From NCBI GenBank assembly GCA_051453625.1, contig JBOZIK010000001.1:199700699-199747960 (forward strand): a stretch of 47,262 nt of DNA, in the 5' to 3' direction. This document shows positions 36,686-47,262 of this stretch, piece by piece. The notes beneath the pieces were generated by a model. The model saw nothing but the letters and a program-made list of their open reading frames with translations, ran no database searches and was not told the origin of the DNA. The translations under genes were made by a program, and so were the position numbers. This DNA comes from Welwitschia mirabilis (lineage: Eukaryota > Gnetophyta > Gnetopsida > Welwitschiales). How positions within the stretch are numbered: the stretch's first letter is position 1; each line of letters starts with the position of its first letter.

Positions 36686-36780
36686 CGTGTCTAGTGTAGT
36701 GGTAAGATAGTAAAGGAATTAAGTAAAAGGTCATAGTTTTGAATTCCAGGTTTCTCTTGCTCCATTATTTCACTCCTAAT
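36686..36780 (+). mobile_element. tRNA-derived SINE-like element adjoining LTR C
   Basis: An A-box match TAGTGTAGTGG (36692-36702) is followed 44 bases later by a B-box-like GTTTTGAATTCC (36736-36747; consensus GGTTCGANTCC with C-to-T decay). This is the arrangement of a tRNA-derived SINE head. The element ends at or before the start of LTR C similarity. Confidence 0.5.
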
Positions 36781-38703
36781 TATGATAATAATTTTATTAA
36801 TTTTGATAAATAATAAATCTAAGATTTAATATCAAATGATTCATCTTCTACACTTTTAAGGAAAGAAAGGGTCATGTGGAAGAGGGGATAACAAAAGTAT
36901 ATTATTCACAGATTACTATATGTAATATTAGTAATTGATATAAGAATCACTAGTATTTTGTCTAATATCTATTATGAGAAACATTAATATTCCATCTATT
37001 CTTGTATTACCATGAAATGTAACGTTTCTAAGGTAAATGTAACTCACTCTAGCATACTACATATTCTATTATTTCATAATAAATAAATAATCTATTATGC
37101 TAATGATTAATTTAATAATAATTAAAATCATGGGATGATACTATTCTTGCAAAATCAATAAATTATAATAAGATGTAACACTTATATTCTGAACAAGAAA
37201 ATTGACAATGAAGATATAGATATTTTTAATAAGAGAATTTGTTTAAATATAAACACATAATTTTTAAGTAATCTAAATACAAATCCTTCTTTACAAATTA
37301 ATACAAATTATTAGAACCTCGAAGTCCCTTTACTACATGCTTGAATCTAAGCAACAAGTATGAATATAACATTTAATCCGAACTATAACAGCTAGCTCAT
37401 CTTAAGGCCATCCTCGTGCTAGGTCCTCAACTTGCAAGCATGGCGTGAGAACTGCAACCTTCACAATTCCCACTATGGTCCACAGCAAGGTTTTAAGTAA
37501 GGGATTTTTCAAGCTCAAGAAATAATCCTCAAGAAAATCGCATGTAACTAAGATCTCATAGAAGATACAATTATTCGAATATACATATTGAAGTCTCAAC
37601 AATCCAAGAATGTACAATGAATTGTATTCTCTATCAGAAGGGCGTCAAAAATATCGATTTGTCTAGAGGTCCGTTCCTATGGCCAATAGGAAGCCTTTAG
37701 ATGGGTTAAACCCTATGAAGCTGCAAAGACATCATGTCATGCGCAACTCGATGAGTTACAAATATCATCTTAATCACTCTGACAACTCACTCCCATGGGT
37801 AATGGAAGCCCTTTAAGTAGCCCAGCCCCTAAAGCAGCATAATTTGGTCACTTAAAGAATTTTAAAGCATAGAATTAAAATCACAGCCAAGATATTTTAT
37901 GCGTAAGAAAAAGACTTACATGAAACATGTCAAAGATGCAAGAATTAATTAAAACATACAAGAAATAGATGGAAGTCCATAAACTATACATGAAGTAAAA
38001 TGATATACTATAAAATCATATCCATTTTAAGATGAAAGTCAAGATCTCATGAAGATTGCAAGGCTTCAAAGTTTTTCCAAGCTCCAAGATTAAGATTACA
38101 AGATTTGATAGTAAGAACATTTCTAAGATGTGAATTATGAGAAGAGGAGGGTCTTATTTATAATAGAAACTATAGGATGTGAAAAGGCATAAGTAAGAGA
38201 GTGGTGGAAGCGATGGAGATGGTGGAAGTGATGGAAGTGGTGTTGTGAAAGTGGTGGAGGTGGTGGAGGTGGTGGAAGTGATGTGGTGAAAGTGCTGGGG
38301 ATTTCATTGCTTTGCTAGGTCACTAGGTATAATACATAATAATTTTTTTTACCATTAAATAATAAATAATAAACAAGACATTAGCAACAATAATAAAATA
38401 TTCCATAAACATGGTAACAATTACAATTTAAGATATTTACTAAAAATAATAAAATAACTTTAGACATTATACATCTCCATTCATAATAATTTCAGATCCA
38501 CAATTAAATGGCATTTTCCAAAATAAGCATTTAAATGAATAAAGATAAAGAACAAAATAACAATCATGAGACTATTAACTATAAAGAAAAAATCTAAGAA
38601 TTAATATAAAATATTTGCCTTGTAAAAATTAATATTCTCTTTTAACTTAATTATAGGAATATTTTGAACTTAATCTTGATTGTTAAAAATTTGGGACATG
38701 ACA
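36780..38703 (-). mobile_element. LTR C, truncated copy
   Basis: Aligns with LTR A from about 28090 to 29962 and ends with the same GGACATGACA terminus at 38703. The other half of the LTR is missing; its left edge abuts the SINE-like element and CpG island. No polypurine tract follows 38703, unlike LTR A, so it is more likely a solo or 5' LTR fragment. It carries a GGTGGAAGTGGT-like minisatellite (38197-38300). The 71-residue minus frame at 37402-37617 is a chance frame. Confidence 0.78.
38197..38300. repeat. GGTGGAAGTGGT-type minisatellite in LTR C
   Basis: Imperfect tandem GGTGGA/AGTGGT units at the position equivalent to 29457-29562 in LTR A, but with a different order of units. Confidence 0.85.
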
Positions 38704-38999
38704 CATACCAACATAAAATAAAAAGAAAATACCAAAGAAAGCTTAAAAATAAGTTTTGTTATAATCTAAAACTTTATTTAAAAAGAAAGAGAGATATTAT
38801 TTTTTTGAGGCTATAGTCCTAGGGTATTATACTTTTTTGAAAAATAAAAACCAAATCAAATAGAAATCAAGTGATAAAACATAATGGATATAAAATAATT
38901 TTTGAGAAAATCAATTGGAAGTAAAGACAATAAAAGGATAAAACCTTGATAGCACTAATTTTAGAATCCAAATAAGAGATGAAGAACTAATAAATTTAA

Positions 39000-40990
39000 T
39001 TAAAAAATAATCTTTTATTGAATTGGCATAAATCAAGATTATCATTACATAATTAATGCAAGGGACTGCTCAAAGAAAGGATCCAAGAAGTTTTTAAAGG
39101 CTCTTTAGAATATCTAGTGAGATCAAGAAACTTTCTAACATTCAACTCAAGATTTGAATTTTCATTAAGGAGATGAGGATTTCCTTAATTATCATGACTA
39201 AATAACACTTTATCTCTACAAAATTTATTTGAAATATAAGAGATACAAAATTCATATAATTCATACAAAAATAATCTCTTATTAAACTCATGATATAAAG
39301 GATTAAAAACATATATTTCATTCAAAGATTGATATTTAAAATGGGAGACATTAATGGTACTATTAGGGATTCAAGGATCCTGAGGAAACATCTTAAGATG
39401 ACTAATTAAGTTAGGTTTAACATACTTAAGAAGATTCCTAAGGTTTAATTCTAAGCATGGATTATGATAAAAAAGATAAGGTTTACCCCAAGTTAAAATT
39501 CCAAGATATCCTAGGTCATACTTTTGAAAAGAGTAATCATTGAAGGCATAAGGTAAAGTGGACTTGGTAAAAGAGGAAAAAGTGTTACTTTGAGTCTTTG
39601 AGTATCACATTGACTTTTAAGAGGAAGACATGGAGAGATATTAGGAATAAACATCTCAAGTTATGTATTTCATTAAAATCAAGGAAAAAGATGTGATTTT
39701 GATAATTACATAAATGTTCAAGTGGAGAAATGTTACTATTATCAAGATTACAAGGTAATGTAAAAGTAGTAACAAAAGGAATCATGTTATTTGTTGTTTT
39801 ATATAGAATTACAATTGAAAGAGATGGAGAAACATGAATAGACTCTTTATGTTGGATTGCTATATAAAAATAAATAAGTCTATTCTTCATTATGTTTGGT
39901 TGAATTTCTATGGATTCTTTATTATTTCTCTCCTCTTCATTGTTGTCTTTGTCATTACTTTATTGAATGCTTTTCTTATTTTATTTATCATTATCTTTAA
40001 CTATATATTCCTCTTCTTCCTTGTACTTATTATTATTTTGTTAAATATTGTTAACTTTCTCTAAGTTATGGGATTCATCAAAGAGATATAAAATGAAATG
40101 TGCTCATCATCTTCTTATTTATCCTTCTTTTCTTCATTACATTGCTACATTTTATCAATCTCCAAATTATTAGATTTATTAAAAACGTTTGAAAGAGAAA
40201 TGTGATAATTATCTTCATCATGATTTGAAAAAGTTTCAGATTCTTCATGAAATGATTCCTCTATTTTATCTAGATTTTCTAATAATAAATGGATGCTAAG
40301 GATATAATCTAGTATTTCAATATTATCATCTCATACATAATCATACTCATTCTTATTATTAAATAATTAAGTTAAATCATCATTATCCTCCTTTTATCCA
40401 TCTCCTAATGAATGGGATGTTGTAATTTGATTCATAATTTTATTTTTTATTTTAAAGTAAGAATTATTGCTAGTTATGCCTAAGTTCTCTTCATTCTTCT
40501 CAAGGTATGATGTAGTAAGATAGGTTTAACAATGTTATGTTCTTAAAAAACCTTGAGATAGTTGATTTTCTAATTAAATTTTATTAATGATTCTTAATCA
40601 AATTTTCTATGTTCTTACTTTGTTTTTGTAAATTTTTATTGGTATCTTCTTGTCTCTTCTTTCTTTCATCAATCATTTCTTTAACATAAGAACTTCTTTC
40701 TTCATACTAATTCATGGGAGGTGAAGCTTCTTGTTTGTAGTAATTTATGAAAGATGGACAAGATTTAATAAAATGATTAAAATATGTTTTACTAAATAAG
40801 ATAGAATTCCTAAAATGTTAAAAATCCTCATTGTTATTTTCACATGAATACTGAGAAGAAAGGAGGGATAAATAAGGAGGTAAAAAAGAGGAAGCAGTCT
40901 AATTCCTAGCCTTAACATCATCTAGTGCTATCCACCTTCTTTCTACAAATATTTCTTAAAGTGTTCTTTTTTCATTATCCTCAAAGATTC
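39000..40990 (-). pseudogene. Unrecognised decayed coding region with acidic linker
   Basis: The minus strand keeps long open stretches with few stops. Order: a basic block with SSYVKEMIDERKKRQEDTNK (about 40620-40700); an acidic block including EESFHEESETFSNHDEDNYH (about 40190-40255); an open frame MKNRLIYFYIAIQHKESIHV onward (39890 down, about 100 codons); and after a frame change, a hydrophobic and aromatic block with YLGILTWGKPYLFYHNPCLE (about 39450-39510). Total is about 650 codons with about ten stops or shifts. I do not recognise the family. It lies downstream (minus) of repeat copy Y and upstream of LTR C, so it may be a retroelement gag or extra ORF. A captured gene is possible. 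The plus-strand hydrophobic frame at 39834-40064 is its shadow. Confidence 0.4.
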
Positions 40991-41499
40991 TTATGTTTCT
41001 TCTTCTTTTAGAAAGTATTTCTTTAATGATATTTTATCACTAGAAATAGATGACAAGGATGAATAAGAAATATTTATGTTTTTAAGTTATACATCATCAT
41101 CAAGAGGTATGAAATGAAGGGATACAAGTTAGATATATGATTTCATAATAATTTAATTATGTTTACAAATCATTTTAATTATTGTTCATAATGTCATCCC
41201 CATAACAATGAGGATGACATTCCATTTGTTAACTAATGCTTAGCACATATTGAAAATGCTGACTTCATCTCGATCGTTGTCCCCACTATATAAAGGATGA
41301 CCATACTTTTCTGATTTTCATCTCCTTTATCAACCTCATGACATGGAGGATAACCGATATATCTTCATCACATTGCTTTAGTTCATCATTTTCAAAAAAT
41401 GGCTTTATGTAAAGGAAATTATCATATCTTTTGATCTATATGAAAGCTTTGTATAATTTTTATAAATCCTTAAAAAATCCTATCAATAGGATCTAAAAA

Positions 41500-43140
41500 T
41501 GTACTTCACAAGTATATTAAATAGGCCAAGTTGGCATAACAACATAGCCTCTCCACTTAGCATTTGTTAGTCCCTGACAAACTAAGCAAATAATAAGTTG
41601 CAAGCCAACTAATGAAAAGAAACTTAAAACATGTATGTCATTTAAAATTAAGAGTACATCATGTGAAATAAATCTATGAAAAAGCATAAGTGAACTTAAT
41701 ATATATTATTAATCATTTAGTTTAACATCATGACATATATTTGGTGAAACATTTTGATTTACATATCATGTAATATAGGTGTTTACCTCCCCAAATAAAT
41801 AAGCAAGTACTTTCAAATTGTATAAGTCATAAAATAAAGATAAAGTAGGGTAAGATTTCATGATCATAAGGTTAAGTGACATGATAGGTTATAGAAAGGG
41901 ATATTGTTATAGAAAAGAAGACTATCAATACTATCATGAAATAAGATGGTCAAGGCAAAGGTTAATTTGATTTTATGTATAATAATTGAGTAATGAAAAT
42001 TATAACAAGTACACTAGAAAATAACAAAGTCCTAAAATTATTTTGGAAGAGGTGAGAAAAATGAATTTAAGAAGATAAATCCTCAAACTAAGATAAGAAA
42101 AAAGGAAAATGGACAAGATAGAATATGAATAAGATTAACCAATTGCCTAAAATTCAAACTTAGTAAAATTTATTAGTAAGGTTATGAAGAGACTTGATAT
42201 AAAACTACATGATTCAATGTAAAAAACCATAGAGTATCATTTGAAAGAGTAGTAATGATGAAAATATCTAATGATTATATTTAGCAAGGTATCAAGTCAT
42301 GTTTGGACTATGATTCAATGCATCTTTAGCTATGATAACTATAGTACTTTGATAAGATATCATCCAATAATCAATATACTCATCTTCTCATGAAGATTAT
42401 GCTCAGAGTAAAGGGAGTTTTAGTTAATGAGGTGTTGAACAATACTGTTCATCATAATGAGGGAAGTGCAATCACTGCCAAGAGAGTAAATACCCATAAA
42501 CTAAAGCTAGATCATGGTAAACTAATCCTCTGGTGGAGTTTCCACATCTACCATATCATACTGCTAAAGATCCCTCTTGGGAAAATTTGCCCTGGTATGC
42601 TTGTAGTAGTACATCATGGTATAATTGCAAGAAGATGATTCATTTTTCTTTTTCTTTCTTTTCTTTTCTTTTCTTTCTCCTTTTTTTATATTATTTTTTT
42701 GCTTTTCATTTTTTTATTCTTTTTCATTGACTTAGACTTCATATTTTTGACAGCATTGATTAGTCATTGGAATTATAAAGTAATAAATTATATGACTGAA
42801 AGTAAGCATCAAATTAACATAATTAATATTTTACGATAAAATAATCAAGGAGATTATTTGTAGATATTGGAATATCTTAAGACTGGTTGAATCCAATCTT
42901 TATTACATGAAAACCCAAAGTAAAGAATTACCTAATCATGATAACACCTATGGAAGTCAAACATAAATCAAGCTAAAGATGATTAAGTAGTCTCATAAAT
43001 TAAATTAACAAATAAAGCTAAGAAAGAAACCAATAAATGGCTAAGGTAAGAACTTCCTTTTTAGAAAGACGATCTTCCAAGTTAATTACTTCTCTCATGT
43101 TTAAGGTATAATAACAATCATCTATAAATGTATAAATTTT
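41500..43140 (-). mobile_element. Ty3/gypsy-derived repeat, copy Y
   Basis: Aligns with copy X from about 23340 to 25730 and with Z. Shared landmarks are the TTGGCAT...AACATAG block (41530), the CCCTGGTATGCTTG block (42587), a pyrimidine tract (42641-42727), and the TTTAACCTTTATCC block (43137) that joins the integrase end. Minus orientation follows from the integrase. Small plus-strand frames at 42390-42730 are chance frames. Confidence 0.6.
42641..42727. repeat. Pyrimidine tract of copy Y
   Basis: Mostly TTTTC/TTTC units, with a few interruptions at the right end. Same relative position as the tracts in copies X and Z; a polypurine tract on minus. Confidence 0.7.
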
Positions 43141-43260
43141 TAACCTTTATCCATTTCCTCTTTGGATTTATTAAGTTTGAGGATCAGAGATCTCAACAGA
43201 GCCATTAGAATGTACTCTTTTTACATGATAAGGACCAAGCCATTTTATGTACAGGATGTA
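43139..43260 (-). pseudogene. Ty3/gypsy integrase C-terminal end
   Basis: The minus strand reads KWLGPYHVKRVHSNGSVEI followed by SDPQT, two stops, then an RLK-type end. This matches the conserved C-terminus of plant Ty3/gypsy integrases of the Athila/Tat type ('KW.GPF.V..V.P.GAVEI...FKVNGQRLK'). It would contact DNA and define the integrase tail. Upstream on minus comes about 500 bp of decayed DNA and then the protease, so reverse transcriptase, RNase H and the integrase core are deleted. Copy X has a more decayed version at 25700-25850. Confidence 0.75.
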
Positions 43261-43796
43261 CTTGAGTATTATGAAAAAGCACAAATTTACCTGTGTATAT
43301 AAGTTTAGTAATTTTATCCTTGATTACTGGATTAATGATAGGATTAAGTAAGGTTTTTTCTTGGGAAGGGTGAAGTTAAGAACTAATGATCAATGGCTTA
43401 TTAGGAGTGTTATTTAAGAACATGTATTTCAACCCATTGGGTAAGTTTTTAAGTTAAATATTATTTTCATTCTTCATAGTTGTAGAACACCCATCTTGAT
43501 GTAAAATATTTCCAATGGATCTTACATCATGATCAACTATGGATTAAAAGTCCTCATAAAAATCATTATTAGAATATTGATTTAAAAGATTTAATTTGAG
43601 GTTGAAAGAATTGAAGGAGTTTAAAGATTTAAGAATAATAGAAGATTCTTCCTTATCCTTCAACAAAGTAGAGTTCTATAATGAAAGAAGCCTTTCTTCT
43701 AAAGAATGATGTTAAACTAACATGGATGATATAACTTTTTTTTCTACATATAATTCATCTTTTATGTTTTTCTTAGTAGCATTGAATACTCTAATA

Positions 43797-44150
43797 CTAA
43801 ACCTTTTTGTTCTCTATATGATATTTCATCATCCTCATATAAGTATCAATGATATAATGAGCTGTTTCACAAAAGGCTCTTCCTAAAACTAAAGGGTAAT
43901 TACCATTATGTTCAACCTTAATAATGACCACATCTATAGGGTAGAAAGCTTCCTCAATTTGAATCACTAGATCTTGGATTATTCCTATAGGTTTCTTAAT
44001 TAATGCATCATCCAATTCTAATAGTATTTTAATAGATTTAATTCTCCTTTCTAATCTAACTTTTTTACAAATGTATAAAGGCATAATATTAACACTTATT
44101 CCTATGTCTATGTTGCTATGTAAATTTATGCAATCCTAAAGTCCTTTAGG
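43797..44150 (-). pseudogene. Ty3/gypsy aspartic protease domain
   Basis: A 95-codon open frame (43797-44084) plus about 20 codons upstream read on minus. Upstream, DIGISVNIMPLYICKKVRL matches the active-site block 'DLGASVNLMP.S...KLGL'; the catalytic Asp is kept but the usual GAS reads GIS. Then come KKPIGIIQDLVIQI, matching 'P.GI.EDV.V.V', YPIDVVIIK, matching 'FPVDFVVLD', and NYPLVLGRAFCETAHYIID, matching the flap-distal 'PIILGRPFL.T....ID'. The enzyme would cut the Gag-Pol polyprotein. It is the best preserved protein segment in the window. The sequence just upstream (44210 on) is repeat copy Z, so gag is missing. Confidence 0.88.
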
Positions 44151-45822
44151 TAAATCTATAAATCAAATAACTTGCAAAAAAATACACACTAATATAAATG
44201 GAAGTTCACCTGAATGTTGTAATCCCAATGAATACACTAGGCTTAGAGTTAGAGAATTAATTTCCAAAGGTATTTTTAGTATTTTATCTGTTAATAACTA
44301 AAAATAAACAATAAAGTAAATGTAATGTAATATAAATGGATATGAACTTCAAAGGGAAATGGAATGAATTCTATTGATTCCTAATTCTTCTATCATAATA
44401 ACTAGCCCTCTATAATTTAAATCAATTAAGAAGAGTATTTAACTTATTTCTAATCAATATGAACTATGAGATATAGTAAGTAGAATAAGGAATGCAATGT
44501 GAAATGTAAGCAGAATAACAATGTAATCTAATACTAACCAAAGTCAATCTTGATAAAGGTTGCCCTTATGGTCTAAATAAATCATAGAATTATCACTTAA
44601 ACTATGACCAACTTAAACCCTAAGGGACATAAATAGAATTGTAATGAAAAGAGTAATTTCATTAATTTCAAAGAATTTTACATCCACTTACAATAAAATA
44701 GTAGCACCTTAATGGAAGAGACTGAGCTTAACACTAAGGGAACTTCTTTTTATAGCTACTAGATGGATCTTTTATTTTTCAATCTTCCATCATAAGCATA
44801 TCAAGCATAAAAGATGGAAAAAAAATGAAGGAAGGAAAAGGGTATTTATAACTTTATATGAAGGTTATAAAAAATCAACCCTAAAAGTTAGAAAAGAAAC
44901 CCTAATAATCCAAATGGATCGCTTGACCCCATTATAAAGATAATTATTTTTGATCATAGAAAAATAGATATCATTCTGCCTATCATAAGGATGACAAAGG
45001 GGATATCACCCCATGTTAGAAGGTACTTTATTAGCTTTATGCCATACTATCAACCCCATATCTTTTGTCTATCACAATAGTCCTATTGCATGCCTATCAT
45101 GGAGATGACAGAGAGGATAATAGTCTCTTTATCTTTAATCTCAAAGGTAAGTTAGTCTTTTATATGATGAATTCTTCTTCCAAGTATGCAGTGTCAGAAT
45201 AAGCCTAAGAAACCCTCAAATATGCTAATAATTGCTTGTTTTAATGGTCATCCTGTCATATCTTCATAATCATCAGTATTACATCCAAACCTGTATAAAT
45301 GTCTTATAAAAGCACTCAAAATATACCATCTAATTCTTATAAATTGGCATCACAACATAGCATCCTACTTAGCCTTATCGATCATTAATAAAGTGAGTAA
45401 TTAACTATATTGTAAGCCAATTTGTTGAAGATAAAATAGCACTAAAAATATGTAAATTAAATTCAATTAAATCATGTAAGAATATATATTATAAATATAT
45501 TAATAGATACAAATTTTGAAAATATCCCTAAGCCTCCTACTTAAGCATGTTACTATAGAATAAATAAATGTCATACACATATAAAAATCATAAAAATATA
45601 ACACTAATAGCTTATAGAATGATAATGTATATGCATATTACAGAAATAGTGATAATGGACTAATGTGACAAACTTAAGTAATGCTAATTTCAAAAGAGTA
45701 ATACATTTAAGTTCATTAGCCTAATCCATAATGATAAAGGATAAGACTAGATATAACATTCTTTTTAGATGATCTGAAACATAGCTATAAGAAAACTCTG
45801 ACAGTGTACTACTATAATCTTA

Positions 45823-45939
45823 TAAGATAAAGTTTAGAATTCATTCAATTAACATGAAAAGTAAGATAAAGTTTAGAATTCATTCAATTAACATGAAAAG
45901 TAAGATAAAGTATAGAATTCATTCAATTAACATGAAAAG
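45823..45939. repeat. Three tandem 39-bp units
   Basis: Units start at 45823, 45862 and 45901 (taagataaagtttagaattc...), nearly identical, with one substitution in the third. The period is divisible by three, so the plus frame repeats a 13-residue unit (KSKIKFRIHSINM). Confidence 0.95.
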
Positions 45940-46252
45940 TAATCTAATTAATCTATCATATATATGTAACATGAAAGCTCCAAATATGATTTCCCTTTTT
46001 TTCGAAAAAAATTATACTCAAAATCATAGAATAAAGCCCATAAAGGTATCTTGTCCCCATCCTATAAGAAGTAAGATATCTAGAATTACATCAAAGATAA
46101 CGGAGGAGTATCATATTGTCAAGATATCTCAAATTACATCAAAGATAAAGGAGGAGTATCATATTGTCTATCATGAGGATGACAGTGATCACATAGGCTA
46201 TGTGGACAAAAATGACAAGTCAAAAAAATTCAAAAAACAAGCAAACACATAG
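45854..46252 (+). CDS. 132-codon open frame built partly of tandem repeats, doubtful gene
   Basis: Opens at ATG 45854 and ends at TAG 46250-46252. It starts with 13-residue repeats (MKSKIKFRIHSIN), has a middle without repeats, then two 16-residue repeats (ISRITSKITEEYHIV, ISQITSKIKEEYHIV), and ends lysine-rich. No domain, signal peptide or membrane segment is seen. It lies antisense to the minus-oriented Ty3/gypsy repeat Z, and copies X and Y have no equivalent frame. It is probably a chance frame lengthened by recent in-phase duplications. Both repeat periods being multiples of three is the only hint of coding. Confidence 0.2.
   Translation: MKSKIKFRIHSINMKSKIKYRIHSINMKSNLINLSYICNMKAPNMISLFFEKNYTQNHRIKPIKVSCPHPIRSKISRITSKITEEYHIVKISQITSKIKEEYHIVYHEDDSDHIGYVDKNDKSKKFKKQANT
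46073..46168. repeat. Two tandem 48-bp units
   Basis: Units 46073-46120 and 46121-46168 start aagatatct and end atcatattgtc, with about three differences. The period is a multiple of three. Confidence 0.95.
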
Positions 46253-47176
46253 AAAATAGAAGAAAAATAAAAATAAGATAGAAAGTAAAAAAATAGGCTG
46301 AAAAAAATGCCCATGGTAAAAAGGGATGCATGGAGAAAAATGTAAAAATAGGGGAAAATGCACTAACTAGAAAGAAATAATGCTTAAAGACTCCATAAAT
46401 ATGCCAAAACTCATGGAAAAAGAAAAACTAGAACTCAACAGGTCAGGGAAACCTATCAAGAATCAATCCCCTAGGAAAATACATCAATAAAAAAACTAGA
46501 AAAATGATTAGATCCATAATATGATGCCAAAAAAATATGAAAAATGACTTTGAAAAATCCAACAAAATAGTTAAAGAAAAATAGAATGAAAATGGACAAC
46601 TAGGAACATAAAGAAGATTGCTTTCTTACCCCAAATTTGAACCTAACAAATTTCCTTGACAATAATCATAAAATCACTTTATGAAAGATGCATGATAGTA
46701 TGTAGAAACTATAAAGTACCACTCAATTAAGCAATGATTATGATGATGTCAAGTATATCTAATGTTATTAAATAATGAATAATAATATAAAAAGCTATTT
46801 AAAATAGGAACTTACAAGCTACCATATCAAAATAACACGAGAATCCAAAAGGTAGAGTGATCATGTGGAAGTACTAAAAATAAATAAATAAAAATGAGTT
46901 TAGAAAACAAGCAATGCCTCTAATGACACCAAGGGAATCACTGATATCATAGCCTCAAAATGCAATTTATTTAACCATGATGAGGGGACTAAAATCACCA
47001 TCAGAGGAGTAAGAACCTGCACAACATGGCCAACTGACTTCCTAGTGGAGCTTCCACAACTATCATATTGCACTGCCAAATCCCCCTCTCAAGAATATTT
47101 GTCCTAGTATGCTTGGAATAGGACATTATGGTGACCATGTTTTTGAGATATAACATAAAATAACATGGTATTTATT

Positions 47177-47178
<2 letters not shown>

Positions 47179-47216
<38 letters not shown>
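47179..47216. repeat. (CT)n tract of copy Z
   Basis: Pure CT repeat (47179-47211) followed by Ts. It occupies the same relative position as the pyrimidine tracts of copies X and Y. Confidence 0.95.
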
Positions 47217-47217
<1 letters not shown>

Positions 47218-47262
47218 GTTTTTTGAGTAACATTCTATATGACAAAGTACTTGTAAGGATAA

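Larger units (their letters stand above)
44200..47262 (-). mobile_element. Ty3/gypsy-derived repeat, copy Z (runs off window)
   Basis: Aligns with copy X, offset about 22.03 kb: 44210-44470 with 22170-22460, 45310-45430 with 23310-23440, 46620-47170 with 24740-25260. It lies directly upstream (minus) of the protease. It carries recent tandem duplications at 45823-45939 and 46073-46168 and a CT microsatellite at 47179-47211. Its integrase end would lie beyond the window. Confidence 0.6.

Noticed and set aside
36686-36760. Functional tRNA gene
   Set aside because: A and B boxes are present but no acceptor or anticodon stem can be formed; a SINE-like relic fits better.
39834-40064. Hydrophobic plus-strand frame resembling a membrane protein
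   Set aside because: It is the antisense of an Asn/Lys/Glu-rich stretch of the minus-strand coding relic; low complexity explains the hydrophobicity.
42390-42730. Two overlapping plus-strand frames of 82 and 65 residues
   Set aside because: They lie antisense in repeat Y and end in a pyrimidine tract; copies X and Z lack them.

Overview
This window looks like repeat-dense intergenic DNA from a large-genome seed plant. It is very AT-rich, poor in CpG, and dominated by old decayed transposable elements. No intact cellular protein gene and no genuine tRNA or rRNA gene could be supported. The decay pattern (premature TAG/TAA where glutamine is expected, TAG/TGA where tryptophan is expected, and C-to-T changes inside primer-binding sites) fits long deamination of methylated CG and CAG/CTG sites. 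That would suit a gnetophyte-like gymnosperm such as Welwitschia, but the species is an inference, not something the sequence states.

Layout. 1-2060: a duplicated, unidentified coding-like segment. 2400-5375: two long CA microsatellites touching assembly gaps, with no gene between. About 7060-9330 (+): a decayed L1-type LINE (DUF4283-type ORF1, then an APE endonuclease). About 9343-21700 (-): a large CACTA (En/Spm) DNA transposon with palindromic subterminal repeats, a PF03004-like TNP1 gene and a long TNP2 transposase gene; TNP2 is interrupted by a young GC-richer insertion at 20557-21138.

About 22000-25860: copy X of a Ty3/gypsy-derived repeat (integrase end, pyrimidine tract, long non-coding stretch, protease trace), all read on the minus strand. 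25981-34600: a second Ty3/gypsy family on the minus strand with about 4 kb LTRs. LTR A is complete; LTR B is cut by a gap; only about 604 bp of internal DNA with a gag remnant lies between them. Its leader carries iterated initiator-Met tRNA primer-binding modules. A second LINE endonuclease start lies at 34068-34124 (-).

35200-36780: a contrasting island rich in CpG and CAG/CTG, with a TATA box, a 12-bp inverted repeat, and a SINE-like element on each side. 36780-38703: a truncated third LTR (C). About 39000-41000 (-): an unrecognised decayed coding region with an acidic linker. 41500-43140: repeat copy Y followed upstream by an integrase end and, at 43797-44150, a Ty3 protease. 44200-47262: copy Z, with frame-preserving tandem repeats. 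The elements do not form a pathway; the window is a record of nested and tandem transposition plus methylation-driven decay. No new defence, metabolic or regulatory system was found. The best leads are the iterated PBS leader, the CpG island and the 39-41 kb coding region.
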